Made by a program: the position numbers and the translations under genes. Below, piece by piece: positions 17,841 through 30,220 of a DNA stretch of 64,000 bases. The notes under the pieces are model-generated. The model had not been told where the DNA came from. It saw only the letters and a list, made by a program, of their open reading frames with translations, and ran no database searches. This DNA is from Owenia fusiformis (taxonomy: Eukaryota; Annelida; Polychaeta; Sabellida; Oweniidae). The stretch lies in the NCBI GenBank assembly GCA_903813345.2, contig CAIIXF020000010.1:3277169-3341168 (forward strand), written 5' to 3'. Numbering within the stretch: the first letter of the stretch is position 1; each line of letters begins with the position of its first letter.

Positions 17841-20800
17841 ATGAAGAAAACACCAAGGATTTTTGGAATGCTCCTGTTTTTATTTTTTATCCACGCAATT
17901 AAAGCTGTAGACACCAACAGAACGTGTACAAGACTAACTTGTCCAGTCAACACATGCGTGAAACAGAAGATACAAACTGTTAAAAACGTAACTGATGATC
18001 TTAAGAAAACTATTGCAGAACAAGGAAAGGTACTTACAGAACAAGGGAACAGAATTGCAGAACAAAGAAATATAACCACGCAGTGCAAAAGCATAACTGA
18101 TGATCTTCGGAAAAATATTGCAGAACAAGGAAACATAATTGCACAACTGATAGCAAGACAAGAAGGGACAAATGTTAATATTACATTTCAAATCCAAGAA
18201 CTATACCAATATCTTCACCTTCAGCTAAATGGTAAGTTACGTTTATGTTTTATTACCGCTCTATTCATTTTTGCTGCTCTCTGATTTTGTAAAAACATTA
18301 TCTTCAATGCATGTATGTTTACAATAAATTAATGTGTGCAATAAATTACAAAATAGCTAGTTTTCTTATTATTCATTACCACGGTGTTATAGCATACGGT
18401 TACGACAAGGCGATTTGCAAAATTTTGCGGTAACGATAACAAAAAATGGCGGATTTGAAAGACAGAATGTCCTCTTTCTCGCCTGTAGGCAAGATTCACA
18501 GATAAGATTTCCTTTTCAACAAGTTCATTCGGTGACATATATATGGATGGTAACCCTACTATCACACCAAACTAGTTCTCGCTACGTTCTCGAAAACGGG
18601 CTTCAACTGTGTACGAACGGACTGGACGTACTAAGAACCGTTTGGGATCTATTTACAAACTTCATCGAACGTACTCGAACGGGTAGGTCCTCTAGAACTT
18701 AGACAATGCTCAAAATGTTCTCGTGGTCGTCACGTTCTACAATTAGAACGAGTGACAACGTACTAACGACGAGCTGGACGTACTACGAACGGAACCGTCG
18801 TACTTCAATCCTACTAGGGACGTTTTAACAACGAGTTGAACTGTCTGAGGACGTGTTGAGAACGAGGTAGAACTCATTGCAAACGGGTTTAAACTGATTA
18901 AGAACGTATTTAACACTGCTTATGAACTAGTTAGCAAAAATATAGCTATCACACCAAACAAGTTGCCACTGCGTTCTTCAAAACTGGTTCTAAACTGTGT
19001 GCGAACGGAATGAACGTAGCTGCAACTTTCTAAGGTCTATTTACGAACTTTATGAACGTTCTCAGACGGGAATGTGATTTTAGAATTTTGAATCGATTCA
19101 AAATTCGATTGCGACCATACCGTTCTGTTATCAGGTCATGATGACCTTCTAGACTAAGGGACACGTTCTACGGCGTTGCACACCGACGTGGTGCGACCTG
19201 AACGAACTGCGAACGAGATGGACGTATTGAAGACTGTTTAAGAACGAAGAAGCTAATTATTTCAGACATATTTCCCGACCACAGACAGATTGAGCCCGTT
19301 TTACGACGTTTTCGTAGGACTGGCAAGAACGGGTAAGAACGAGTTTGGTGTGATAGGGGGGTTATAAAGACTGGGTCAAATCTGCCAGGTGGTTTACTAG
19401 AAGCGGAATATAACTATAAACTTACCGACTGAGATGCCCAAGTTCATATTTTTTAGTCCATTCTCGTGATTTCTCAGTATATGTGCCTCGGAGCCACTCA
19501 AACTATTAACAGTAAGTAAACTGTGTATAAGCAAGCCATAAAATGACAAATCCAGAACAGGAACGTGGTCATATTGTAAATAATAAGGTTTCAAACAAAA
19601 TATCGTTAGCCGACTACGTATGAATTCTATAGACGGTAACGTATTGTATTAGATGTACATTAGATATTTAGCGGACGGTTACGTGCATGTACATCTTTCA
19701 AGTTAAGGTTGCTAGTTCTGATAGCCTCTATCCGTGTTATTGTTATAATGGGTAAGAAATGGAATATTGAATTGCTTATATTTGTTTTCCGGACTCGCAA
19801 GAGACGCTCTTGTTTGAGCCTCTATAGGACAAGGAAAAAATTGTGTCTTGCTTTATTTATGAAACCAATTCAAGTCAAAAAGATAGCAAATGATGAAGAG
19901 GCAAAAGAAGGATTAGCATCAAGTACTGATGAATATGACAAAATTAATAACAATGAATCTGGGATACATATTTGAACGAGGTTCGCGTAACCGTCAATCA
20001 ATTTTTTGTGTAACCGCAAATTAAAAATACAATATTATGGCTTAAGTAGAACATATTAGGTGGTTTCCAATGCTCAATTGGCTTTTTATGATCGTATGCA
20101 GGTTACATCTATATACCCCGAGGTCGTTAGGCAATGTAGACCATGCCCTAACGACAAAAATAAACAGATTACTAAATTTTGTGTAGTTTTGAATTTCAAA
20201 CTCAACAGTTTTTCGCTTATTTCATGTTATCCTCGGGCATCAATTTGCAAAGAATACGTTCAAAATGTACATTATGAAATGCATCACCGAATGCGATGCC
20301 TACAAAATATCGTCCATCCTTTCATTGAAACAAAGTAGAAGAAAATAATGCACCAACCTTCAACCTTAGTTTTCTGTTCCATCGCGGCCATTTTATTGGA
20401 TAAATCAGTGATCGTAGTCGTCTAATCTCGTTTTCAGAGGTGTCGTAACCGTCATGCTATAACACTATGATTACTATTTTTATGCCACAACCATATTTGA
20501 AGTACAGCGTGAAATCTAATGCAACCAAGCTTCTTATCATCGTATATGTGATAGCGATTTCTGAAATGCAAGTCCACAGAATTGAACGTTGCTCGCACAC
20601 ATTGTTTACATACTCATAAGAGCCAGATTAATTGATGAATCAAAAGGTTTGATCATGAGAAATAAGGAACTGTGAAGAATCTGAACATAAAAAATGATAC
20701 TAAATCAATAAAATGATACTATTGCTGTCCCATTCTTTGTTTACAATCACAGGTGCCCTCATAAATATCGTGTCACCTGTCGGGATGATATGAGAAATAT

Positions 20801-23800
20801 CCCTCGGATATCAATATTTCCCTCGGCCACTCTCTGGAAATATTGATATCGTCCTTGTGATATTCCCCATATAAATTCCCTCCTGGTGAATAACTTCTTT
20901 ATTCTAAAGCTGATGAAGATACAACTATTTACAAACCTGCCTTATGTACCTGAAACACGCCTAAAACCCCCAAAATAAAGTGAACAAATTAATAACTATG
21001 AATATTAAAAAAAGATTTCATTTATTTATAAAAGTGCAAGAAACATACGGAAACATACATGTACCTCAACATCCGAACTGATGTTCAAACGTAAAATCGT
21101 GTCAATTGTCCCTTGTGTTATCTTGATTTAGGTACACTTGGTCCCCCTGGTCCTCCCGGTGCAACCGGACAAACTGGTCCCACTGGAGCAACTGGACAAA
21201 TCGGTCCTCCTGGTGCCGCTGGAGAAACTGGTCCGACTGGCGCAACTGGGCAAACTGGTGATGGTGGTATGCTTCTAGGCATACCCCAAAGAGTTATCTA
21301 TGGTATGTACCTCTTGAGAAATCCTTTATCAATATTTTAGATTAAGATCAGGAAAGTAATTGGTGCATCCTGCAAATTGAAGGATGCGCAGAAGGATTTG
21401 TATCCAAATATTGAATTCTTCTTTTTTTCTTTATCACGGTGCTTACAGGTTCTGACAGTGGTCGTCCTGCGTGGTACTTTTATGGAAACAATATAACAGA
21501 CAGGGAAACATTTTTAGAAATTGGTGGTAGAAAATCCTGGGTTGACTCTGAAACTGATTTACCACGAGCTTGAGGGACATTAACAGGCTTTGTAGTATAT
21601 TTAGAACCTGGGGCCACTAGAGATACTAGAGCACGACTTCAAATATGGCGGGCGATACCTCCAAGTGATCGCAGATTTTTATTAGTCTGGGAAAAAGTGA
21701 CATTTTTGAAAAACTCGATTAACAGAAGTGAGTATACAGGTCATTAGAATGCTAATTTACTTTTTTTACCTCCAGGTCCTGCAGCGTGGTATTTTTATGG
21801 AAACAATATAACAGACAGAGAAACATATTTAGAGAGTGGGGGTAGAAAAGCCTGGGTAGATTCTGAAACTGATTTACCACGAGGGACATTAACAGGCTTT
21901 GTAGTATACTTAGAACCTGAGGTTCCTGAAGACACTAAAACTAGACTTCAGATATGGCGTTTGATACCTCCTAGTAAAGAAAGATTATTATTAGTGTGGG
22001 AAAAACAAGTGACATTTTTGAAAAATGAAACTGGATTAACAGAAGTGAGTACTACAGTAGGCTATTGTGAAACGATGCCGAGATTCCATTTTTATATTTA
22101 ATTCTACGTCTGAAGTATAATGTTTTTCTAACATAGTATTGTTTTCCTGACATGATAACGTGTTTTTTGGACCTTATACAAACAGCAGTAACGTATGGCA
22201 TATTTCCTATTCAATTTCGTGTCTCATTAATAAGAGTAAACATATTTTCCAGATGTATATTCACACACTGGAAATAAGTCATTAATTTATTTGAATTTTA
22301 GGTTTTCCTCTCAACATCTGAAAGATTTCGTACGATTAGTGGAGACAAAATAGGATGGACTTATGAAGGAGATATTGGCCCTATTAGTTTATCCTCCGTA
22401 CAGAACCATTTGACATACTTCTTACCATTGGATAACGGTCCCAACCCACAAATAGGAAGCGAATATGAATTTGAATCTCTTCCCTTGGAAACTATATTTT
22501 CAATAGGAGTATTGATCGATATAAGTAAGAGGCAACGTTTTGTGCCATTAGAGTGGTCGCAAATATTCACTCTCTGTCTTCTCACATTCAGCGATGACTG
22601 GTAGGGCACCTAGCGGGGCACCGAATATTTTCACGAAGATGGCCGAATATTCTCCAAGGAACCAATCAAATTCCTTGAATATTTTCACGAAGATGGCCGA
22701 ATATTCTCCAAGGAACCAATCAAATTCCTTGAGGGTTAGGGGTAGATCTTCGGCCATGTTCGATTGTGGTCCAAAAATCGTTATCCATTCAGCGACCGTA
22801 TTATCAATTTTAGCAATTATCTATTTAACGATCGATATGTTTGACAATATGTCCTCTGAAAAATTAAATTCAACTACTTTCCCGTCCTATCTATAATCAG
22901 CCATGTATTCAATGTATATTAATCATACTTCCATGGATTGTTTTCAGACCCTCGAGGAGCTACTGGAGCAACAGGCCCATCGGGACCTACCGGATCTACT
23001 GGACCATCTGGAGCAGCTGGTTAGTCCTAAGCTTGTATTTGCGAATGCAACTAACGCCTGACGACTACAGGATTAACCTCCTATTTTATGGCCAACTCAT
23101 TTAAATATGAATGGAATAGTGGCAGGTACTACAGTATTCATAACTAAATGAGTTGGTCATAAAATAGTAAGTTAATCCGGTAGCTGCTTGCCGTTAGTTG
23201 CATTCGCGAATGCAAATAGCGGCTATCGGCTATTGGGTTGATTGCAATTAGATGGCAAACTCATTTAATATGAATAGAATCTGTCGTGCATCCCGTTGGT
23301 TGCCAGCTTTCGCCTCAGAAGCAATAGCTGACCTAAATAACGATTTAATATGGTATTAAAGCAGCAACTAAGACCGACTATCGAGGTGTTCGGAATTAGT
23401 AAATAGCGGAAGTGCATCTGGCGCATGTGCATGGACGCAAAACACATTTCAAGTATGTTCGATCATGTGACAATGGCATAAAATTCACGTGATCACTGTT
23501 AGTCCACAAACTGGTTGATCGTGAACTTTGAGTTCAAACTGACGGGTTAATTTATGCAAATTAATAGGTTAATCCGGTAGCCGTTAGTTGCATTTGCGAA
23601 CACAAGCTTAGTCATCTCATACAATTGCACGTATTTGTAGCTAAGTCACATTAACTTGCATTTACATTCAATGTTGTTGATAAACTACCCTGCGCGCAGA
23701 GTGTAGTTTTAAACGAAGCTCTCTTTTGAGAAGTAAAGTCAAACGAATGCAAAGGGTATTGAAAAACTGATTACTCCAACTGTGCTTTCATGAAAAGCTG

Positions 23801-26800
23801 GTGATGGCGAAGTTAACGAGGTTAATAAATAGTTATTTTCAAAGATTTTAATTCAACTAAGATAAACATAAAAGTAGTCAATGTACTTTTTTTGAATAAA
23901 ACATACTGTACACTGTAATAGATTTCAACCCAATGAAATATGGCTGTAAACAGTGAGGAGTTATTCGAAGATCTTCTTGGAAGATCTTCTTTTATAGAAA
24001 AACATATTTCTTTTAGCGGTTTCTTGAAAATGCTTAAAAAAAACTGCTTAAAACAAGTGAGGCTTTGTAGAATTGAAGTAAACAGTTTTTTAGACTGCTA
24101 CCTTTATTTACGTGATACAGACCTTTCTCTAGAAACAACAAAAGCCAACCTATATTTGATATAAACGTATACTGGTCAGATTTTCCTTAATTTGCGAAAC
24201 ATTATGTTCATCGACCTTTGCCGTAGTATTTACTATCAGGCAAATTTTAAAAAGAGCTGAAATTCCTATTTCAATACTACAACAATGATCATTGTTTACC
24301 CATTTTACAAAATGGAGGTGGCAGGGGCGGATCTGGGAAGCAACAAGGGGGGGGGGGGGGGGGGCAAACTTCTGGTCTGAGAAAAAACTTCCGCATTTTC
24401 TTCAAAATTTTCTTCAAAATTGGGCCTTTAATTAAAAAATAAGGCCTTGGAAGGCCCATTTATGACCAAAAAGGCAAACTTTTTGGGGCATTAAGGCCTT
24501 TTTGGCTCCCCCCAGATCCGCCAGTGGGTGGAAGGAATTGCGAAAAGGAGAATTCAATTATCCTTAAAGACTTTTTAATCCAAGCATTCTTTGCATTCAC
24601 ATTTTGATAACTAAAATAAGATCTTAATTTTTTAGGTTCAACTGGGCCTTCCGGTCCTACTGGAGCTAGTGGAGGAGGTGGACCAATAGGACCTGGTGGT
24701 CCCCCTGGAGCTACAGGACCATCTGGCCCTACTGGTGCAACTGGAACTAGTGGTCCTGCTGGAGCAACAGGTGAAACTGGCCCTGCTGGAGCAACTGGAC
24801 CAGCTGGACCAACTGGATCAACCGGACAAACTGGGGCTGGTGGTCCCCCTGGAGGTAGAGGACCATCTGGCCCTACAGGAGCAACTGGAAGTAGAGGACC
24901 ATCTGGCCCTACTGGAGCAACTGGAACTAGTGGTCCTGTTGGAGCAACAGGTGAAACTGGCCCTACTGGAGCAACTGGACCAGCTGGAGCAACTGGACAA
25001 ACTGGGGCTGGTGGCCCGCCTGGAGCTACTGGACCAAGTGGGCCTGCTGGAGCAACCGGACAAACAGGGTTTGGTGGCCCACCTGGAGCTACTGGATCAG
25101 GAGGACCAACTGGAGCCACAGGCCCTGGAGGTCCTATTGGAGCAACAGGACCAGGAGGACCAACTGGAGCTACAGGCCCAGGTGGTCCTACTGGAGCCAC
25201 AGGCCCTGGAGGTCCTACTGGAGCAACTGGACCAGGTGGGCTAACTGGAGCTACAGGACCAGGTGGGCCCACTGGCCCAATTGGAGCAACTGGAGGTCCT
25301 GGAGCCACTGGACAAACAGGTGAGCCTGGGCCAACTGGAGCTAGTGGTCTTACTGGGCCCCCAGGAAGTACAGGATCAACTGGACCCTCTGGCCCAACTG
25401 GAGCAACTGGAGTAGCAGGACCTTATGGAGCAACTGGAGTAGCAGGACCCCCTGGAGCAACTGGACCAAGTGGCCCAGAAGGACCATCTGGTCCTACTGG
25501 AGCAACTGGAAATCCTGGTTCTCCTGGTGCAACTGGACCGACTGGTCCTGATGGACAAGGTGGAGCAACTGGACCAGCTGGTCCACCTGGTTATACTGGT
25601 GCTACTGGGCCTGCTGGACCCATAGGATCTACAGGTATGTATTAGGATAATATATCATAATATTCTATATTACTAAAATAATAAGCTTTATTTACATGTA
25701 GATGCAAGTAGTCAATTATTATCATTTAATCACTCCCCGATTCATTTCCCTTAATCTGCCTACTGTACTCCAAATTAAATGCTCTCTACCACATCAAAAT
25801 GTTGAAGAATTGATTTGCTGCATTGGCAATTGTATGTATTAGTTGATCGGCAGGAGTGATTCCTTACCACATTTCTTGTACCAGTTTACAATTTTGGCAT
25901 ATTCTCATTCAGTTTTTTCTTCAATGAATAACAATATATTTCTTTAATAGGACCTGTTGGTCCAGGTGGCCCAACTGGGGCCAAAGGGTCTGCTGGTGCA
26001 ACTGGACCTGGAGGGCCCATTGGGGCAACTGGAGCAGGGGGAGTTGACGGATCAAACGGATGCTCTGGAGAAACATGTGTAATTGTAAATATTGATAAGA
26101 AAAGATTATCGGGGCCTCCTGGTCCACCTGGACCGACTGGCGCTACAGGACCCGGAGGACCTACTGGCCCAACTGGTGCAACAGGTCCTAATGGACCAAC
26201 TGGCGCAATAGGACAAAGAGGACCTACTGGCCCAACTGGTGCAACTGGACCAAGAGGACCAACTGGAGCCACAGGCCCAGGTGGTCCTATTGGAGCCACA
26301 GGCCCTGGAGGTCCTACTGGAGCAACTGGAACAGGAGGACTAACTGGAGCAACTGGACCTGGGGGACCTACTGGCCCAACTGGTCCCAGTGGACCAATTG
26401 GCGCAACAGGAATCGGAGGACCTACTGGAGGTACTGGACCAACTGGCCCTGTTGGAGCAACTGGAGGTCTTGGAGCCACTGGACAAACAGGTGACCCTGG
26501 ATCAACTGGAGCTCATGGTCCCCCAGGAAGTACAGGATCAACTGGACCCTCTGGCCCACCTGGACCAACTGGAGAAGTAGGAGCAACTGGAGTAGCAGGT
26601 CCTACTGGTGCAACTGGTTCAGTTGGCGGATCAGATGGTTGCTCTGGTGAAACATGCGTCATTGTAAATGTTAATAAGAAAGGTTCTGTGGGGCCTCCTG
26701 GTTCAACTGGTGCCCCTGGACCAATTGGTGCTACTGGTATATCTGGTCCAACTGGTCCCAGTGGCGCAACTGGACCTGGAGGACCAATTGGACCTACTGG

Positions 26801-29737
26801 AGCAACTGGTCCTAGTGGATCAACTGGAGCAACAGGACCTGAAGGACCTGCTGGCCCAACTGGTGCAACGGGTCCCAGTGGACCAACTGGCGCAACTGGA
26901 CCTGGAGGACCAATTGGACCTACTGGAGCAACTGGTCCTAGTGGATCAACTGGAGCAACAGGACCTGAAGGACCTGCTGGCCCAACTGGTGCAACGGGTC
27001 CCAGTGGACCAACTGGAGCAACAGGACCTGGAGGACCTACTGGCCAAACTGGTCCAAGTGGACCAACTGGCAAAACTGGATGCTCTGGCGAAACCTGTGT
27101 AATTGTAAATGTTAATAAGAAAGGCTCTACAGGGCCTCCGGGTTCAACTGGTCCAATTGGGCCTCCAGGCGCTAGTGGTTTATCTGGACATATGGGTGAA
27201 ACTGGTTCAACTGGTCCCAGTGGACCAACTGGCGCAACAGGACCTGGGGATTCTACTGGCCAAACTGGGGAAACAAGTAAGCATATCACAACTGAACTAG
27301 CCCCCCCCCCAGTCATACCAAAGTAGTTCTTATAACGTCTTATCCTGTCCAAAAATCGTAAAACGGAATGTGGTTGAGCTGAAGTGTTCTAAAATACTAT
27401 GCAAGTTCGTTCATAGAGATCAGACTTATACCATATGGATGTAGAACTGTTTGTAACTTGATGCACTAAATGTAAGGCATACCCATAATCCGATTTGTAA
27501 TGTTAGAATGATTCTTAGAACCGGACACTTTATCATTTATAATTTATCATCTAGTCTATACGAATAGGTCCTTACATAAATTGTGGTATTATTCTTATTT
27601 GATACCGTATCCATTTAGAAATGGTCCGATGTCTCCGTATTTTTATAAACGTCTAGAAATCGTTCTTTCTGCTATTTTTGAACATATTTGATTGGAATAA
27701 CGACTGACTGAGGATGTAATATTCAGTCAAGTTTTTTTTCAAAAACGTAGTGAGAAATTAGTATGGTGTGACTGCTGTTTGTGCTCGATTATAAATACTC
27801 GTTACTTTATGCGAACAAAGTTTCCAAGCAGTTCAAGCCAATCTATACCCCCTATCACACCAAACTAGTTCTCAACCGTTCTTTCCAGTCCTACAAAATG
27901 TCGTAAAACGGGCTAAATCTGGTTGTGGTCGGGAAATATGTTTAAGATAATTAGCTACTTCGTTCATAAACAGTCTTCAATACGTCCATCTCATTCGCAG
28001 TTCGTTCAGGTCGCATGCATTATGTGCGTTCCTAAGCAGTCTTTAATACGTCATTAATCAGTTTAAACCCGTTTGCAATTAGTTCTACCTCGTTCTCAAT
28101 ACGTTCGGACAGTCCACTCGTTCTAAAGCGTTCCTAGTTGTACGTTGTACGTAGTTGTATGTAGTTGTTCCATTCGTAGTACGTCCAGCTCGTCTTAAGT
28201 ACGTTGTCACTCGTTGTGATTGCAGAACATTTTGAGAATGCTGTAAGTTCTGGCCGACCTACTCTTTTGTGTACGTTCAATGAAGTTTGTAAATAGACCC
28301 CAAGCGGGTCTGTACGTCCAATCATATATACGCAGTTTAGGCCCGTTTTCGAGAACGTAGTGAGAACTACTTTGGTGTGATAGTAGGGTTAGTGATCATT
28401 TTCAATCACAGAGAAACTTATAGAAACAAATAAGATAGTATAACTTTTCAATGACATGTATAGTAGCTTTATATACTCGAGTCATACTTGAATATATTTC
28501 ATTCTGAATTTCACTGAAGTTCGCTCTAATTTTCTAAACCATTAATTGTGCATGTGGAAAGTGATAATTGCCTTATATTATTATATAATACCCAGACAAT
28601 TGTGGATTCAACTACACGAAAAGAATGCTAAAATACCCAGGAATCTATCGAAGTAGGTATCTTAAGTGTAAGGGGCGTAGATAATTCTCCCAAGTTGTAA
28701 TCGCACAGGCAAAAGATTGCGCTCGGTCTAGGACTAAAGTCCTGGCACGGGATAGGTTTTTCACGTTTATAGTTTCAGCCTGGTAGACACCATTATAAAA
28801 GACAATAGTCCCCGGGCTCAGCGTAGGTGCACTGTAAATACACACCTATGTAATAAGTGTGGACGATTTTTTTTGTTGTACATCTTTTAAGTCAGTTCGT
28901 TCGAAAATTCGTTAGTTAGTAACTTTGTTTGTGAAATAATAGCATTCGAATTGGTTTTGCTCAGGAATAGAAAGAAGTGCAACAGCCGACTCAACCAGTG
29001 CTCTTGGAAAAAGTGACGTTACAACAGGAGATGTAGTTACTGAATCAACCGAGAGAATCGAAGATGCATTGACTAAACCGTTCGAATATTATAACGATTC
29101 ATCTGGTAAGATTTTATACTATATCGAAGTATTTATTTTTAATATGATTCCGTCATTCCATCAGTTTTTGTATGATAGAAAGATGTACAATAGACTACAC
29201 TGCCATCTTTCAATCAACACGAACATCGTCCCTAAGTTCTGAGTACATGTTAGCATGGCCTTGCTTTGTTTTTCCCATAGAGAGGGACAGGGGAATGAGA
29301 GATTTTGTTCAGAGTATACCCGGATCACATGACGGTGAGAACAAAACATACATGTGCATGATGTTAAATCTTTTATAGAAATAATGGGGAACTGGACCGG
29401 CTATTTCACGTGTGCTAACGTTGGTTACAATGCAACATTAAAAATAATAAGAATGTGGTATACTATCAACAAATGGTGTTATATTATTGGTAACCTAAGT
29501 TTCTCAAACTCTTCTCATGGAATAGATGGCGTTCATGAAGTCATGGGCACGTTCAACATGGAGACCATGAAGTTCTCTATGCTTGGGTTGAAATGGATGA
29601 AACAACCTGAGGGTTGGGTCTCAATGTTTCAGCTTCGGTGTACCTACCGAGAAGATTCTCAGACGATTGAAGTTCAGTTTAGTAGGCCAGCCGTTTGTAC
29701 AACTCTATCAGTAACAATGACCAGACCTTTAATGTAG
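17841..29737 (+). CDS. Gene A: secreted coiled-coil collagen protein (1316 aa)
   Basis: Exons 17841-18231, 21132-21302, 21776-22044, 22302-22524, 22948-23019, 24636-25634, 25951-27276, 28965-29105 and 29379-29737 join in frame. Residues 1-23 look like a signal peptide. Next come [13 protein letters not shown] and a heptad coiled coil (to 130), a first collagen block (131-187), the Cys-free WYFYG module (188-351), collagen (352-708), collagen with three CSGETC breaks (709-1150), a charged linker (1151-1197) and a C-terminal domain (1198-1316). Several N-glycosylation sequons are present. Introns are phase 1 except the phase-0 one inside the module. The acceptor-donor pair at 22948/23019 uses GTTAGT. 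Exon 21449-21721 is skipped here because it carries a stop. AATAAA follows at 30006. I recognise no named family. The layout recalls soluble defence collagens; an extracellular-matrix or cuticle role fits equally well. Confidence 0.85.
18559..19356 (+). mobile_element. GAACG-rich non-autonomous transposon, copy 1
   Basis: It begins CTATCACACCAAACTAGTTC and ends GAGTTTGGTGTGATAG, terminal inverted repeats of about 20 bases. The interior is a run of degenerate words around GAACG and GGACGTACT. A further CTATCACACCAAAC at 18946 suggests two copies joined. A relative lies at 27852-28383 in the opposite orientation. No transposase is coded. Confidence 0.75.
20780..21060. repeat. Palindrome plus interspersed repeat
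   Basis: GATATCAATATTTCC (about 20807) pairs with GGAAATATTGATATC (about 20834) across a CCTCGG-containing loop. The following words GCTGATGAAGATA, TTATGTACCTGAAACACG reappear in similar form near 60279-60340, so this is a family member. Confidence 0.6.
21449..21721 (+). pseudogene. Dead duplicate of the first WYFYG exon in gene A
   Basis: It has a good acceptor (TTACAG) and reads [18 protein letters not shown] like its intact neighbour at 21776. A six-base insertion after CCACGAG brings an in-frame TGA, one residue is missing before VTF, and the end is shortened by a small deletion that shifts the frame before AGAAGTGAGT. Including it would end gene A early, so I treat it as a decayed exon. 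Part of it matches exon 56271-56551 of gene C better than its neighbour. Confidence 0.8.
21776..22524 (+). other. WYFYG module of gene A (two exons)
   Basis: Exons 21776-22044 and 22302-22524. The first half reads [34 protein letters not shown] and LLLVWEK; the second reads [26 protein letters not shown] and IFSIGVLID. No cysteine. Alternating hydrophobic pattern suggests beta strands. In all four intact copies of this cluster the second exon is exactly 223 bases. No named domain recognised. Confidence 0.85.
22624..22731. repeat. 54-base tandem duplication
   Basis: Two identical 54-base units, 22624-22677 and 22678-22731, start AATATTTTCACGAAGATGGC. They lie in gene A between the module and the next collagen exon. 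Confidence 0.9.
23025..23612. mobile_element. Fold-back MITE in gene A
   Basis: The left end CTAAGCTTGTATTTGCGAAT is mirrored by the right end, which on the minus strand reads CTAAGCTTGTGTTCGCAAAT. Subterminal words (GCAACTAACG, GGATTAACCT, CAACTCATTTAA) recur in both orientations. No coding potential. Confidence 0.75.
24322..24526. mobile_element. hAT-like MITE with poly-G run
   Basis: It starts CAGGGGCGGATCTGGG and on the minus strand starts CACTGGCGGATCTGGG, a terminal pattern common in animal hAT MITEs. A run of about 20 G sits at about 24345. It lies just upstream of the big collagen exon of gene A. Confidence 0.7.
24636..25634 (+). other. 999-base collagen exon of gene A
   Basis: Almost unbroken Gly-X-Y for 333 codons, dominated by [12 protein letters not shown] and GPS triplets. 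The length is a multiple of nine, as expected for whole Gly-X-Y triplets. Flanking introns are both phase 1. Lysine is absent, and proline is rare at Y where threonine is common. Confidence 0.9.
25951..27276 (+). other. 1326-base collagen exon with three CSGETC breaks
   Basis: 442 codons of Gly-X-Y interrupted three times by the same block ([10 protein letters not shown], then V or I, N or D, KK), at about 26060, 26640 and 27080. An internal near-repeat of about 126 bases ([20 protein letters not shown]...) is seen at about 26777-26902 and 26903-27028. Confidence 0.9.
27852..28383 (-). mobile_element. GAACG-rich non-autonomous transposon, copy 2
   Basis: Ends CTATCACACCAAACTAGTTC and (at right) TTTGGTGTGATAG. 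On the minus strand its interior aligns with 18559-19356 (for example GGTCTATTTACAAACTTCAT). It sits in the intron after the CSGETC exon. Confidence 0.75.
29379..29737 (+). other. C-terminal GNWTGY domain exon of gene A
   Basis: Reads [37 protein letters not shown], then [19 protein letters not shown] and VCTT before the stop. It is the most diverged of the three paralogous copies and keeps four cysteines. Confidence 0.85.
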
Positions 29738-30220
29738 AGAATCATACGGAGACATTACCCAAGAATTGAGTCGTCGTTTACTGTGTATACAGGGACCGAA
29801 GAAAAGTTAATTAACTCGGTCAATCTTGCATATTCCTTCTTGAAACAGAATCATTCAGCTCATTCAATGTAAATTTTATTGTGAACGTTTGATGACAATG
29901 TGCTGATTGAGTCAAACATGGATAAGCGTGATAATCTCAGATTTCCAGAATATTCACTACCTACAAATTGTAGTGTACGTTATGGTTAAAAATCCTCATT
30001 GACTCAATAAACGAGAAAATTAAGGGATACAAACATATAAAATTACGTGAATTGTTGAAGTTTATGTTTTGCCTGATGTCTAGCTATATGGTACGAGAGG
30101 TTTGAAATAATGACTTAGAGGACTGACGATAGATGGCGAAGAATTGAGTTGATTTTATTCAAGTGTATTGACTTCCATACATAGTCCATTTGTCACCCCT
30201 ATACATACTATAGTGAACAT

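Larger units (their letters stand above)
18232..21131 (+). other. Gene A intron 1
   Basis: No coding exon could be supported. It holds the GAACG-rich fold-back element at 18559-19356 and a palindrome with flanking interspersed repeat at 20780-21060, both listed separately. Confidence 0.6.

Noticed and set aside
19709-19975. Open frame of 88 codons within gene A intron 1
   Set aside because: Basic, low-complexity reading with no family resemblance, and its frame and phase do not fit the neighbouring exons.
21449-21721. Using this module copy as a coding exon of gene A
   Set aside because: It carries an in-frame stop and a frame-changing end, while a complete copy follows at once at 21776.
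24460-25308. Long minus-strand open frame reading [12 protein letters not shown]
   Set aside because: It is the mirror of the plus-strand collagen exon: reversed Gly-X-Y codons give open Pro/Val/Gly frames. The same holds for minus-strand frames at 25886-26479, 26513-27352 and 39838-40278.
24636-27276. Bacterial or viral contamination, because GPT/GAT collagen is common in bacteria and large viruses
   Set aside because: The blocks are joined by GT-AG introns in consistent phase to signal-peptide and C-terminal exons, and occur in three paralogues amid animal genes.
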